From Owenia fusiformis (taxonomy: Eukaryota > Annelida > Polychaeta > Sabellida > Oweniidae), in the NCBI GenBank assembly GCA_903813345.2, contig CAIIXF020000009.1:13590347-13654346 (forward strand): 64,000 nucleotides of DNA, in the 5' to 3' direction. A model generated the notes under the pieces. That model was not told where the DNA came from. It saw nothing but the letters and a program-made list of their open reading frames with translations, and did no database searches. Shown here one piece after another: positions 29,200 through 41,072 of the stretch. Position numbers and translations under genes: made by a program. The stretch's first letter is position 1, and the number at the start of each line of letters is the position of its first letter.

Positions 29200-30480
29200 A
29201 TTTTTTGCATTGACTCATATACTTTGAAAATGCAAAGAAAGTACAAAATAGCACCTTTAAATTGTGTTATTTTCTAGAGGGAGTGGGCCACCCCTAACAC
29301 TCCACCCCCACAAAACACTTGAAAAAATCTGAATTTATTTCATGTATTGTAGACACGTTTGTGCCCATACATCATCAAATAGCACCTTGATATTGTCAAT
29401 GTGATTAAAAAAATTATTGACTCGTACTTTTTGCATTTGTTCGAAAGTGCCGAGAAAGAACCAAATGGCATCTTAAAATTATAAAATTGTCTACGAAAGC
29501 GTGCCAGCCCTCACATCGCCCACAAATCAATTGAAAGAATTCTGAATTTATCCCCCCCCACAAAGTAATTGAAAAGTTTGGAAGCTGCATTTGTTAATTG
29601 AAACATACACTTTTAAAGTGCCAAAGCACCAAATAGCATCTTAGAATTGTAAAAATTTCTAGGGGAGTGGGACCCTCACATCTCCCACAAAACAATTGAA
29701 TGAATTCTGAATTTATTTTATGTATTGTCTTTGTATCAGATACTTTTAAAGTGCCCAGATATCATCAAATAGCACCTTTATATGGGCAATGTTTCTGCGG
29801 GACAAACACTTACACTCCCACCCCACACACCCCTCTGGTACACCCTTTGACACCCCCTTTGAAGTTTGAAAAAAGTGATTTAAAAAATAATTTATTAACT
29901 CATACAGTTGGCATTTGTTTGGAATTACCGAGAAAACACCAAATAGCGTCTTAAAATTGTAAAATTGTTTAGGGAAGTGGGCCACCCCTCACATCGCCCA
30001 CAAAACAATTGAATGAATTCTGAATTTATTTCATTTGTCTCAAACGCTTTAAAGTGCCCCGATTTGATCAAACAGGCCTAGCACCTTGGTATGGTCAATG
30101 TTTCTAGGGGACAACCCCTTGCTCCCCCTCTGGCACCATACCCCACCTCAACCTCTGGCACCCCCTTTACACCCCAAAAAATAAATTCACATTTTTTATT
30201 GACTCATAATCTTGGAAGTGCCGAAAAACCATTAAATAGCATCTCAATTGTGTAAAATTGTCTAGGGGAAGTGGGCTACTCCTCACCCCCACAAAACAAT
30301 TGAAAAGTTTAAAAGTCGCATTTGTTAATTATTTAAACATACACTTTGAAAGTGCCGAGAAAGTACAAAATAGCAACTGACATTACAATTTTCTCGGGGA
30401 GTGGGCATCTCCCACAAAACAATTGAAAAAAATCTGAATATATTTCATGTATTGTCTCTGAATATAATATTTTATTGACT
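29200..30480 (+). repeat. Degenerate tandem repeat, about 300-bp unit
   Basis: CTAGGGGAGTGGGCCACCCC, CCCACAAAACAATTGAA, TTCTGAATTTATTTCATG and CAAATAGCACCTT recur in the same order four to five times (for example 29,280, 29,660, 29,970, 30,260, 30,400). Units are diverged and partly alternate two variants. Confidence 0.75.
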
Positions 30481-31156
30481 CTTTAGATATCATGACCTGA
30501 CCTATTAGTATTTATTTTGAAATGCCTCCGTATCATGATTTAGATTAATGAAGTTATGTTGAGCCAATTCTTGCATGATTGAGCTATTCTCATCAATTTT
30601 GCAAAGGGTATAATATCACTTGCAATTGAGTGCGGAATCAAACGAGCTGAGACGCTATTGAAAGCATGTATGTTATTTATGTGGCTATTGGCCATGGAAT
30701 GCGTGCGAATGTGGAACTAATGTATATTTCTACTTTGGTCCAGCCTTCGTATTAGTCTGCAACAACAACTTTTCAATTTAGCGCCATAATAACTTGGCAC
30801 ACGGTATGTCATGGTCAGGTGACCTCAAAAAGTGCGCAAAATAACAACATTTGAGAGGTTGACAGTCTTATCTTAATAAATCGTGTTGTATTGTAGTATT
30901 GTATTGTATAACTTTTATTCCTTCATATATTGAAGAGTACAATATTAAGCTATTTAGTTAAAAAAGGAAAAACATGTATAATCTACAATTATTTACATTA
31001 AATCGTTATATACAGTATTTAATTTATAGTATCTACAAGAGAGGGGGCCAGTTCTTTTTCTACAAGAATTTATATCGTGAAGTCCAGTCAATTAAAGTTT
31101 ATTTATTTTGTTATTGGATTTTCCTACTCGTCTATATATATAGTATATTTCTACTA
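30481..31156. other. No feature recognised
   Basis: AT-rich single-copy-looking sequence with no exon or repeat ends that I can define. Confidence 0.3.
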
Positions 31157-31955
31157 ACCCTACTATCACACCAAACTAGTTCTCACTACGTTCTCAAAAA
31201 CGGGCTTCAACTGTGTACGAACGGACTGGACCTACTAAGAACCGTTTGGGATCTATTAACAAACTTCATCGAACGTACTCGAACGGGTAGGTCCTCTAGA
31301 ACTTGGACAATGCTCAAAATATTCTCGTGGTCGTCACGTTCTACAATTAGAACGAGTGACAACGTACTAACGACGAGCTGGACGTACTACGAACGGAACC
31401 GTCGTACTTCAATCCTACTAGGGACGTTTTAACAACGAGTTGAATTGTCTGAGGACGTGTTGAGAACGAGGTAGAACTAATTGCAAACGGATTTATACTG
31501 ATTGAGAACGTATTTAACACTGCTTATGAACGAGTTAGCAAAAATATAGCTATCACACCAAACAAGTTGCCACTGCGTTCTTCAAAACTGTGTGCGAACG
31601 GAATGAACGTAGCTGCAACTTTCTAAGGTCTATTTACGAACTTTACGATCGTTCTCAGACGGGAATGTGATTTTAGAATTTTGAATCGATTTAAAATTCG
31701 ATGGCGACCATAACGTTCTGTAATCAGGTCATGTTGACCTTCTAGACTAAGGGACGCGTTCTACTACGTTGCACACCGACGTGGTGCGACCTGAACGAAC
31801 TGCGAACGAGAAGGACGTATTGAAGACTGTTTAAGAACGAAGAAGCTAATTATTTCAGACATATTTCCCGACCACAGCCAGATTGAGCCCGTTTTACGAC
31901 GTTTTCGTAGGACTGGCAAGAACGGGTAAGAACGAGTTTGGTGTGATAGGGGGGT
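31157..31955. mobile_element. AACG-word MITE, copy A
   Basis: Ends (A)CCCTACTATCACACCAAACT and the inverse. TAA flanks the left and TTA the right, compatible with a TA or TWA duplication. The interior is largely short words such as ACGTTCT, GAACG and ACGAG. Copy B (54,635-55,435) is the same size in the opposite orientation. No transposase. Confidence 0.75.
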
Positions 31956-32999
31956 TAGGTTCATATGTACTTATGTAAATGAGTATTACAATTACTACAG
32001 TAAGTATTTCAATTTCTCTCCTTGCATTAGTAAATTCACCATAAATGAATTACTTAAAAAATATTCAGTAGTTCAAGATTATTTAAGTAATTTTTGACTT
32101 AAAATGAGTAGTACAATTTCTCAATATAAGGAAATCCAAGTAATAATTTTTAAGAGTGCAAAAGTGATCACAATGCACTTACATTTGAATAAAGGAGTAG
32201 TATGCAGCTCCTTATATAAGTCAACGATTTTTCGAATACATTTCTTTTGAATCGTGTGAATTTGTTAAATCTTCCTTAAAGGTGCAACAATTAATGCAGA
32301 TGAGACATTCAACGATCATGGACCAGTGTCAAAATGTATTTAAGTTTTGATATTTCATCAAGACTAACATATACTTTTATCTCCCCTGGATGAATGTTAT
32401 TTTCAGCTGATATTCCTTTATAGAAGCTTTGAACTGAATTTACACTTCTTATTGCTGAGCTTGTTTATCATTACATTTTAAGAAAATAAGTATGTCAAAG
32501 ATGTCAAGGCAAATGTTGCCCTGATAGCTCAAAAAAAGTGAGAAATTCCGAATTTTCCCTCTACAGGTCTTGTTGCCCCTTTAAAAACGTTCTAAAATCA
32601 AGAGGTGAAAAGTGATGAAAATGGCTTCGAAGCTCTGTAAATTTAGTGTTCACAAAGTAACTTAGCATCCAAAAAGGTTTAACAATTCAATTTTCTACAT
32701 AGAAATATTTTTTGGATCTTTTACTGAATAGATATCCTGAAATTTAATTTGTCACGAAAACACCATTTCACATTGGTTACGTGTAAATCAGTATTTTCAA
32801 AAATAGTCAATTTTTCGACTTAACTTTCGGGTTAACCCTTTGCCTCCCATATTGTTATTTTTATTGGAAAAATGGTGGAAAATTTGCAGATAAAGACAAA
32901 TTACATCTCCCATTTTATTACATATATACATATAAGTATTTTTATCGCAGGTAAGTAAATATGTATTCAAACATGAAAAAGCTTTAACATGTAATCCAA
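31956..32999. other. No feature recognised
   Basis: AT-rich stretch without clear coding or repeat structure. Confidence 0.3.
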
Positions 33000-33029
33000 T
33001 GTAGCAGCTAAGATTGTTATCCCACCGAA

Positions 33030-33640
33030 AGAAGTTCGAGGCGATATGGAAAAGTCGTTCGTCCGTCCGTTCTGTTCGTCAGTCTCTTCGGGCGATAACT
33101 CAAATGCCGGTTGACGGATTTGACAAAATATTTGATTTAAAATTTATAGGCTTATACCTTATGGGTGCATGACCTCTGATCATGAAGGCATTTTCAATAT
33201 GGCCGCCATTTTTATAATAAACGTAATGTTTGATAACTCAAATACCAGTGGACGGATTTGGTTCAAATTTCATATGCTTATGCCTTGAGACACAAACCTC
33301 TGATCGAGAAGGATTTACAAGATGGCAACTAAAATGGACGCCATTTCTCTAAAAGAACGTTCCCATATCTTTGATAACTGAAATACCAGTTGACGGATTC
33401 GGTTCAAATTGTATATGCTGATGCCTAGAGAGAAAGGAACTCTGCTGAAAAGACAAGATTGCAATTGAATTTCAAAATGGCTGCAATTTTTGTAAAAAGA
33501 GTAATCTGTTATAACTCAAATACCAGTTGACAGATTTCGCCTGCTTGAGAAGAACATATCAAGATGACAGATGAATATCAAAATGGCCACCATTTTTCGT
33601 CAAAAAACGTAATCGTTGATAACTCAAATACTAGCACACG
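33030..33640 (+). repeat. Tandem repeat, about 125-bp unit
   Basis: GATAACTCAAATACCAGTTG, ACGGATTTGGTTCAAATT, ATATGCTTATGCCT and AAAATGGC(C/T)GCCATTTTT recur in order about five times. Confidence 0.75.
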
Positions 33641-33979
33641 CCCGGTGATCGTACAAAATGGATGGAGGGGGGGGGAGTAGGCGATTTCTGCAAAAAAAAC
33701 TCAACAAATTTGGAAGATTTATTTTTTCAAGAGAAAATTTACAACTGAATTGCCAAACGAATAGGCGCAGTGCATGGCAAAACATGTTAGGTCTTCTAGT
33801 ATTTTTTTTGAACTGATACGCTTCTAAGATATGAGATCTATTAAAAAAGGCGCATCATCACCAACGTGCAAAAGTCAATGTTTTTGCTATAAATCAGGCA
33901 CCAATGGTGTACACTACCAGTTATAAATAGGTATAGGGGACGTTATTATCACAACACTAATGACATTGCTCACTTTATA

Positions 33980-34070
33980 ACTAGCTAGTGTCCATGCGTT
34001 ATACAAAAAATAATCGAAATGAATTAATATTGGATGGAGGGGGGAGTGGATGGAGGGGGGAGGTAACGTG
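33980..34070. repeat. G-rich inverted repeat, left arm
   Basis: GTCCATGCGTTATACAAAAA, AATTAATATTGGATGGAGGG and further GGGGGG runs match the inverse of 40,262-40,345. The two arms enclose the whole 34,113-40,134 nest. Confidence 0.65.
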
Positions 34071-34287
34071 TATATAAGAAATGATAAGATATGCTACTTG
34101 AATTTATTCTTACTGGATTTTCTCGCATATACGCCCCCTAAATTTAGGCCCATGGGCCAAAAATCGAATGTAGTCTACGCTTATACGCCCATGGCCCAAA
34201 AAATGACTATTTATTGATTTTTTCAATAAATTCAAGAGTATTTTGTCACTGGCAGATCGTTCTGTTGTTACTTTGTTTCAACATTAA

Positions 34288-35704
34288 AGGTACGTTCACA
34301 CCAACGGCGCTTTGATGGCGCTTTAAAGCGGCTTGTAAAGCGGCACCAAAGCGTAACAAAGCTTAATTAAAGCGTCGGGGTCGTAATAGGTCGTAGAAAA
34401 GCTCGGGAGTAAAGCGGGATATTCGGCAAGAGCGCTAAAAAATTTAAACTGTTTAAGCGTTCGCACCAACGGCGCTTTGATGGCGCTTTAAAGCGGCTTG
34501 TAAAGCGGCACCAAAGCGTAACAAAGCTTGATTAAAGCGTCGGGGTCGTAATAAGTCGTAGAAAAGTTCGGAGTAAAGCGGAATATTCGGCAAGAGCGCC
34601 AAAAAATGTTAAACTGTTTAAAAATTTTGGGCGTTCTGTTACGAATTGCTTAAAGCGCCGAGAGCGTATCAAAGCTTAAAAACCGTAACAAAGCTCAGCA
34701 AAGCTTGACCCAAAGCGTAGGAAAGCTTAACAGAGCTTGGTTTAAAGCGGGGACCCCAGTCTCTTCACGGTCTGTTATCACTTTACACGCTTCGTTAAGA
34801 TGCCTCAGGATTTGTTACGATCTGGCATGAAGATCTGACACGAGGTCAGACGCTTTCATCAATATCTGACACTCTTTGTTACGCTTTCATGAAGGACTCT
34901 CAAGCTTTCCAGCAAATTGAGACGCTTACATCAGGAATTGAAACGCTTTGTTAGGCTTTGTTACGCTTGACAAGCTTCCTCATACTCTCTCACGCTCTTT
35001 CACGCCGTGCGTCAAACGTCATGTCTTATTCAGATAGGTCATGCTCTGGTCCATCTGGAATTTATGGATCTTGTTGTTCTGCCATCGTGTTCTCGAGTCA
35101 AAGATGCAATGGTTTTATGGATATACTGCATCTTTATATAGTCATTGGATCAAAAGCGGCATGAAATCGGCGATCTCGACATTTTCCAATGCGTGACAGA
35201 GCTTAACAGAGCGTAACAATGGACAACAGAGCTTGACAATCGTATCAGAGCCTGATTCAAAGCGTCATCATCGCATCAAAGCGTAATAATGCTTATCAAA
35301 GCATGATTTCAAGCGTAACAAAGCCTGGTCACAGCGTGAGGAACCTATCAGCGCTATGTTAAGCTTTCCTACGCTTTGGGTCAAGCTTTTCTGAGCCTTG
35401 TTACGGTTTGTTCAAGTTTGATACGCTCTCGGCGATTTAATCAATTCGTAGCAGAGCGCCCAAAATTTTTAAACAGTTCAAATTTTTTTTGCGCTCTTGC
35501 CGAATATCCCGCTTTACTCCGAGCTTTCCTAAGACCTATTACGACCCCGCCGCTTTAATCAAGCTTTGCTACGCTTTGGTGCCGCTTTACAGGCCGCTTT
35601 AAAGCGCCATCAAAGCGCCGTTGGTATGAACAACAATGACAAAAGTGACGGCGCTTTGTTCGCCGATTTAAAGCGTGGCATTCGCCGTTGGTGTGAACAT
35701 AGCT
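34288..35704 (-). mobile_element. AAGCG-word element a
   Basis: Termini AGGTACGTTCACACCAACGG and CCGTTGGTGTGAACATAGCT. Flanked by TTAA-type sequence and directly followed by element b. The body is words such as CAAAGCG, AAAGCTT and their inverses, with a unique core at about 35,010-35,165 holding TATA (35133-35140) and ATG (35085). In this copy the frame MAEQQDP meets a stop at codon 8. Confidence 0.75.
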
Positions 35705-35708
35705 TTAA

Positions 35709-37126
35709 AGCTACGTTCACACCAACGGCGCTTTGATGGCGCTTTAAAGCGGCTTGTAAAGCGGCACCAAAGCGTAGCAAAGCTTGATTAAAGCGTCGGG
35801 GTCGTAATAGGTCGTAGAAAAGCTCGGGAGTAAAGCGGAATATTCGGTAAGAGCGCTAAAAAATTTAAACTGTTTAAGCGTTCGCACCAACGGCGCTTTG
35901 ATGGCGCTTTAAAGCGGCTTGTAAAGCGGCACCAAAGCGTAACAAAGCTTGATTAAAGCGTCGGGGTCGTAATAGGTCGTAGAAAAGTTCGGAGTAAAGC
36001 GGGATATTCGGCAAGAGCGCCAAAAAATTTTAAACTGTTTAAAAATTTTGGGCGTTCTGTTACGAATTGATTAAAGCGCCGAGAGCGTATCAAAGCTTAA
36101 AAAACCGTAACAAAGCTCAGCAAAGCTTGACCCAAAGCGTAGGAAAGCTTAACAGAGCTTGGTTCAAAGCGGGGACCCCAGTCTCTTCACGGTCTGTTAC
36201 CACTTTACACGCTTCGTTAAGATGTCTCAAGATTTGTTACGATCTGGCATGAAGATCTGACACGAGGGCAGACGCTTTCATCAATATCTGACACTCTTTG
36301 TTACGCTTTCATGAAGGACCCTCAAGCTTTCCAACAAATTGAGACGCTTACATCAAGAATTGAAACGCTTTGTTAGGCTTTGTTACGCTTGACAAGCTTC
36401 CTCATGTTCTCTCACGCTCTTTCACGCCGTGCGTCAAACATCATGTCTTATTCAGATAGGTCATGCTCTGGTCCATCTGGAATTTCAGGATCTTGTTGGT
36501 CTGCCATCGTGTTCTCGAGTCAAAGATGCAATGGTTTTATGGATCTACTGCATCTTTATATAGTCATTGGATCAAAAGCGGCATGAAATCGGCGATCTCG
36601 ACATTTTCCAATGCGTGACAGAGCTTTACAGAGCGTAACAATGCACAACAGGGCTTGGCAATCGTATCAGAGCCTGATTTAAAGCGTCATAATCGCATCA
36701 AAGCGTAATAATGCTTATCAAAGCGTGATTTCAAGCGTAACAAAGCCTGGTCAAAGCGTGAGGAACCTATCAGAGCTATGTTAAGCTTTCCCACGCTTTG
36801 GATCAAGCTTTTCTGAGCTTTGTTACGGTTTGTTGAGCTTTGATACGCTCTCGGCGCTTAATCGAAATTGTAACAGAGCGCCCAAAATTTTTAAAAAGTT
36901 TAACATTTTTTGGCGCTCTTGCCGAATATCCTGCTTTACTCTGAGCTTTTCTACGACCTATTACGACCCCGACGCTTTAATCAAGCTTTGTTACGCTTTG
37001 GTGCCGCTTTACAAGCCGCTTTAAAGCGCCATCAAAGCGCCGTTTGTATGAAGAAAAATGACAGAAATGACGGCGCTTTGCTCGCCGATTTAAAGCGTGG
37101 CATTCGCCGTTGGTGTATACGTACCT
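35709..37126 (-). mobile_element. AAGCG-word element b
   Basis: Left end AGCTACGTTCACACCAACGG, right end with GTGTATACGTACCT, then TTA. Core with TATA (36555-36562) and ATG (36507) reading MADQQDPEIPDGPEHDLSE before a stop. Confidence 0.75.
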
Positions 37127-37977
37127 TTAGTTCAACGCTGTGCCGTAAAGCTACGTTCACACCAATGGCGCTTTGATGGCGCTTCAAAGCGGCTTGTAAA
37201 GCGGCACCAAAGCGTAACAAAGTTTGATTAAAGCGTCGGGGTCGTAATAGGTAGTAGAACAGCTCGGAGTTAAGCGGGATATTCGGCAAGAGCACTAAAA
37301 ATGTAAACTGTTCAAGCTACGTCCGCACCAACGGCGCTTTGATGGCGCTTTAAAGCGGCTTGTAAAGCGGCACCAAAGCGTAACAAAGCTTGATTAAAGC
37401 GTCGGGGTCGTAATAGGTCGTAGAAAAGCTCGGAGTAAAGCGGGATAATCGGCAAGAGCGCCAAAAAATGTTAAACTGTTTAAGAATTTTGGGCGCTCTG
37501 TTACGAATTGATTGAAGCGCCGAGAGCGTATCAAAGCTTAACAAACCGTAACAAAGCTCAACAAAGCTTGACTCAAAGCGTAGGAAAGCTTAACAGAGCT
37601 TGGTTCAAAGCGGGGACCCCAGTCTGTTCACGGTCTCTTACCACTTGACACGCTTCGTTAAGATGTCTCAAGATTAGCTACGATCTGGCATGAAGATCTG
37701 ACACGAGGTCAGACGCTATCATCAATATCTGACACTCTTTGTTACACTTTCATGAAGGACTATCAAGCTTTCCAACGAATTGAGACGCTTTAATCAAGGA
37801 TTGAAACGCTTTGCTGTACGCTTGACAAGTTTCCACACGCTATATCACGCCGTGCGGCAAACGTCATGTCTTCTTCAGATAGGTCATGCTCTGGTCCATC
37901 TGGAATTTCTGGATCTCGTTGTTCTGCCATCGTGTTCTCGAGTCAAAGATGCAATGGTTTTATGGATCTACTGCATC

Positions 37978-37985
37978 TTTATATA
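37978..37985 (-). promoter_or_regulatory. TATA box of the element c micro-gene
   Basis: On the minus strand CCAATGACTATATAAAGATG lies about 48 bases upstream of the ATG at 37,930. The same arrangement is kept in elements a, b and d. Confidence 0.55.
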
Positions 37986-38306
37986 GTCATTGGATCAAAA
38001 GCGGCATGGAATCGGCGATCTCGACATTTTCCAATGCGTGACAGAGCTTAACAGAGCGTAACAATGCACAACAGAGTTTTGCAATCGTATCAGAGCCTGA
38101 TTTAAAGCGTCATAATCGCATCAAAGCGTAATAATGCTTATCAAAGCGTGATTTCAAGCGTAACAAAGCCTGATCAAAGCAAGATCAAAGCGTGAGGAAC
38201 CTTTTAGAGCTATGTTAAGCTTTCCTACGCTTTGGATCAAGCTTTTCTGAGCTTTGTTACGGTTTGTTAAGCTTTGATACGCTATCGGCGCTTAATCGAT
38301 TCGTTA

Positions 38307-39629
38307 AGGTACGTTCACACCAACAGCGCTTTGATGGCGCTTGAAAGCGGCTTGTAAAGCGGCAACAAAGCGTAACAAAGCTTGATTAAAGCGTCGGGGT
38401 CGTAATAGGTCGTAGATAAGCTCGGGAGTAAAGCGGGATATTCGGCAAGAGCGCTAAAAATTTTAAACTGTTTAAGTGTTCGCACCAACGGCGCTTTGAT
38501 GGCGCTTTAAAGCAGCTTGTAAAGCGGCACCAAAGCGTAACAAAGCTTGATTAAAGCGTCGGGGTCGTAATAGGTCGTAGAAAAGTTCGGAGTAAAGCGG
38601 GATATTCGGCAAGAGCGCCAAAAAATTTTAAACTGTTTAAACATTTTGGGCGTGGACCCCAGTCTCTTCATGGTCTGTTACCACTTTACACGCTTCGTTA
38701 AGATGTCTCAGGATTTGTTACGATCTGGCATGAAGATCTGACACGAGGTCAGACGCTTTCATCAATATCTGACACTCTTTGTTACGCTTTCATGAAGGAC
38801 TCTCAAGCTTTCCAACAAATTGAGACGCTTACATCAAGAATTGAAACGTTTTGTTATGCTTTGTTACGCTTGACAAGCTTTCTCATGCTCTCTCACGCTA
38901 TTTCACGCCGTGCGTCAAACGTCATGTCTTATTCAGATAGGTCATGCTCTGGTCCATCTGGAATTTATGGATCTTGTTGTTCTGCCATCGTGTTCTCGAG
39001 TCAAAGATGCAATGGTTTTATGGATCTACTGCATCTTTATATAGTCATTGGATCAAAAGCGGCATGAAATCGGCGATCTCGACATTTTCCAATGCGTGAC
39101 AGAGCTTAACAGAGCGTAACAATGCACAACAGAGCTTGGCAATCGTATCAGAGCCTGATTTAAAGCGTCATAATCGCATCCAAGCGTAATAATGCTTATC
39201 AAAGCGTGATTTCAAGCGTAACAAAGCCTGATCAAAGCGGGATCAAAGCGTGAGGAACCTATTAGAGCTCTGTTAAGCTTTCCTACGCTTTGGATCAAGC
39301 TTTTCTGAGCTTTGTTACGGTTTGTTGGGCTTTGATACGCTCTCGGTGCTTTAATCAATTCGTAACAGAGCGCCCAAAATTTTTAAAAAGTTTCAAATTT
39401 TTTGGCGCTCTTGCCGAATATCCCGCTTTACTCTGAGCTTTTTTACGACCTATTACGACCCCGACGCTTTAATCAAGCTTTGTTACGCTTTGGTGCCGCT
39501 TTACAAGCCGCTTTAAAGCGCCATCAAAGCGCCATCAAAGCGCCGTTGGTATGAAGAAAAATGACAAAAATGACGGCGCTTTGCTCGCCGATTTAAAGCG
39601 TGGCATTCGCCGTTGGTGTGAACGTAGCT
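38307..39629 (-). mobile_element. AAGCG-word element d, nested in c
   Basis: Ends AGGTACGTTCACACCAACAG and GTGTGAACGTAGCT. The c sequence resumes after it with TAACAGAGCGCCC. Core with TATA (39036-39043) and ATG (38998), stop at codon 8 as in element a. Confidence 0.75.
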
Positions 39630-40261
39630 TAACAGAGCGCCCAAAATTTTTAAAAAGTTAAACATTTTTTGGCGCTCTTGCCGAATATCCCGCTTTACTC
39701 TGAGCTTTTCTACGACCTATTACGACCCCGACGCTTTAATCAAGCTTTGTTGCGCTTTGGTGCCGCTTTACAAGCCGCTTTAAAGCGCCATCAAAGCGCC
39801 GTTGGTATGAAGAAAAATGACAAAAATGACGGCGCTTTGCTCGCCGATTTTAAGCGTGGCATTCGCCGTTGGTGTGAACGTACCTTAAGTGGCAGTGGTG
39901 TATCGTTCTGTTGTTACTTTGTTTCAACATTAAGTCCAATATTGTAGGTGACATTTCCTTTATACTTCTTACAAAACATGCGGTAGGACTACAACAGTAG
40001 GTATGGTAGTCTTTTGAGGAAGATGGGTGATTCTCACTTATACGCACATGGGCGAAAAATAAGAGGTAAAATAACAGACGAAATTAACCCTTCTTTCAGT
40101 TATACGCCCAGGGCTTATATGCGAGAAAATCTGGTATAACTGTTTTTTATGTCTCTGTCCACGTCCAGAGATATAATATCCAGTTTCTTACTAGGGTATT
40201 GAGTTTAGTTTTTTTTCAAATACACGAGCCCTTGTGAATTTGTTCCATCGTAAAGACATAT

Positions 40262-40345
40262 AACTCCCCCCTCCATCCACCCCCCCTCCATCCAATATTA
40301 ATTTATGTCGATTATTTTTTGCATAACGCATGGAAACTAACTTTA
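40262..40345. repeat. G/C-rich inverted repeat, right arm
   Basis: CCCCCCTCCATCCACC, TCCAATATTAATT and GCATAACGCATGGA are the inverse of 33,980-34,070. Confidence 0.65.
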
Positions 40346-41072
40346 AAAAGAAGGAACGTGTATATATCTCGGTACTAAACCTCCCAGTATTACATACATT
40401 GTATATACTTATTTAGACCTCATCTCATAGGACAGGAATCATCTTTCTGCAGTGTTCTGTAAATGATTCCAACTTGGGCGAAAAATATCATTTAAAATGA
40501 CAGCGAGGTAACTTGAAGAGATTATTAATAGCATAATATGTTTCAATTTCTTTCAAATACAGTTACATTTACTAAAGGGAGTCGTTTTTAGCACAATTGC
40601 TTCAAAATCATGCTGCTGGACATATTGCCAAGAAATTTAAAGTGCAATTATAGGTTTAGACTTTATCCACATAGCCGTAGGGACTGGGGGGTTCGATAGG
40701 TTTGGACGAACCTCAGGCAGGGAGCTAAGGTTGCCAAACTTTTGAAGGGAGTGTAGACGAGATGATTAGCCTACCACAAATTTCAAATCGTGTGTCTAAA
40801 AAGGATTTGACAGCATTCTTTAATTCTTTCCTATTCTATCCTATCGTTCCTTCCTTCCTATTCTATTCTTCCTTCCTATTTCATCTATCGATCAATCTTT
40901 TTCTGGATGACTCGGCTTTTTCTGGACGACTCGGCTTAAAAAAGTCTAAATCTGGAGTCTGAAATTGTTCAATTTCCAAGGTCTAGTTATTATTCTATTA
41001 CCTCTATTACATTTAGTATACATCCTTAAAGTTTTTGGTCACCCTTCCTTTTCGGCATCTGTGCTTTAAATA
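40346..41072. other. No gene recognised
   Basis: Holds a small TAGCC...GGGGGGTTCG repeat edge near 40,670 and a pyrimidine-rich TTCCT run near 40,830-40,880. Confidence 0.3.

Larger units (their letters stand above)
37149..39885 (-). mobile_element. AAGCG-word element c, interrupted by element d
   Basis: TAA flanks both ends (37146-37148 and 39886-39888), and the empty site GCCGTAAGTGG is seen at about 20,300, so a 3-bp duplication is well supported. Core with TATA (37978-37985) and ATG (37930). Here the frame stays open longest: after MAEQRDPEIPDGPEHDLSEE it continues for more than 20 codons. Element d splits it at 38,307-39,629. Confidence 0.8.
34113..40134. mobile_element. CYGGATTTTCTCGCATATACGCC element, copy 2, filled with AAGCG-word elements
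   Basis: Ends CTGGATTTTCTCGCATATACG and GCGAGAAAATCTGG are flanked by TA on both sides. The outer parts (34,113-34,287, 37,130-37,148, 39,886-40,134) align with the 489-bp copy at 20,111-20,599; everything else is later insertion. The short host remnant TTCAACGCTGTGCCG at 37,130 separates two insertion sites. Confidence 0.8.

Noticed and set aside
34958-39947. Recurrent plus-strand frames (SRRASNVMSYSDRSCSG-like) in the AAGCG elements
   Set aside because: Their recurrence reflects element copies. The minus-strand TATA/ATG reading of the same core is better supported.
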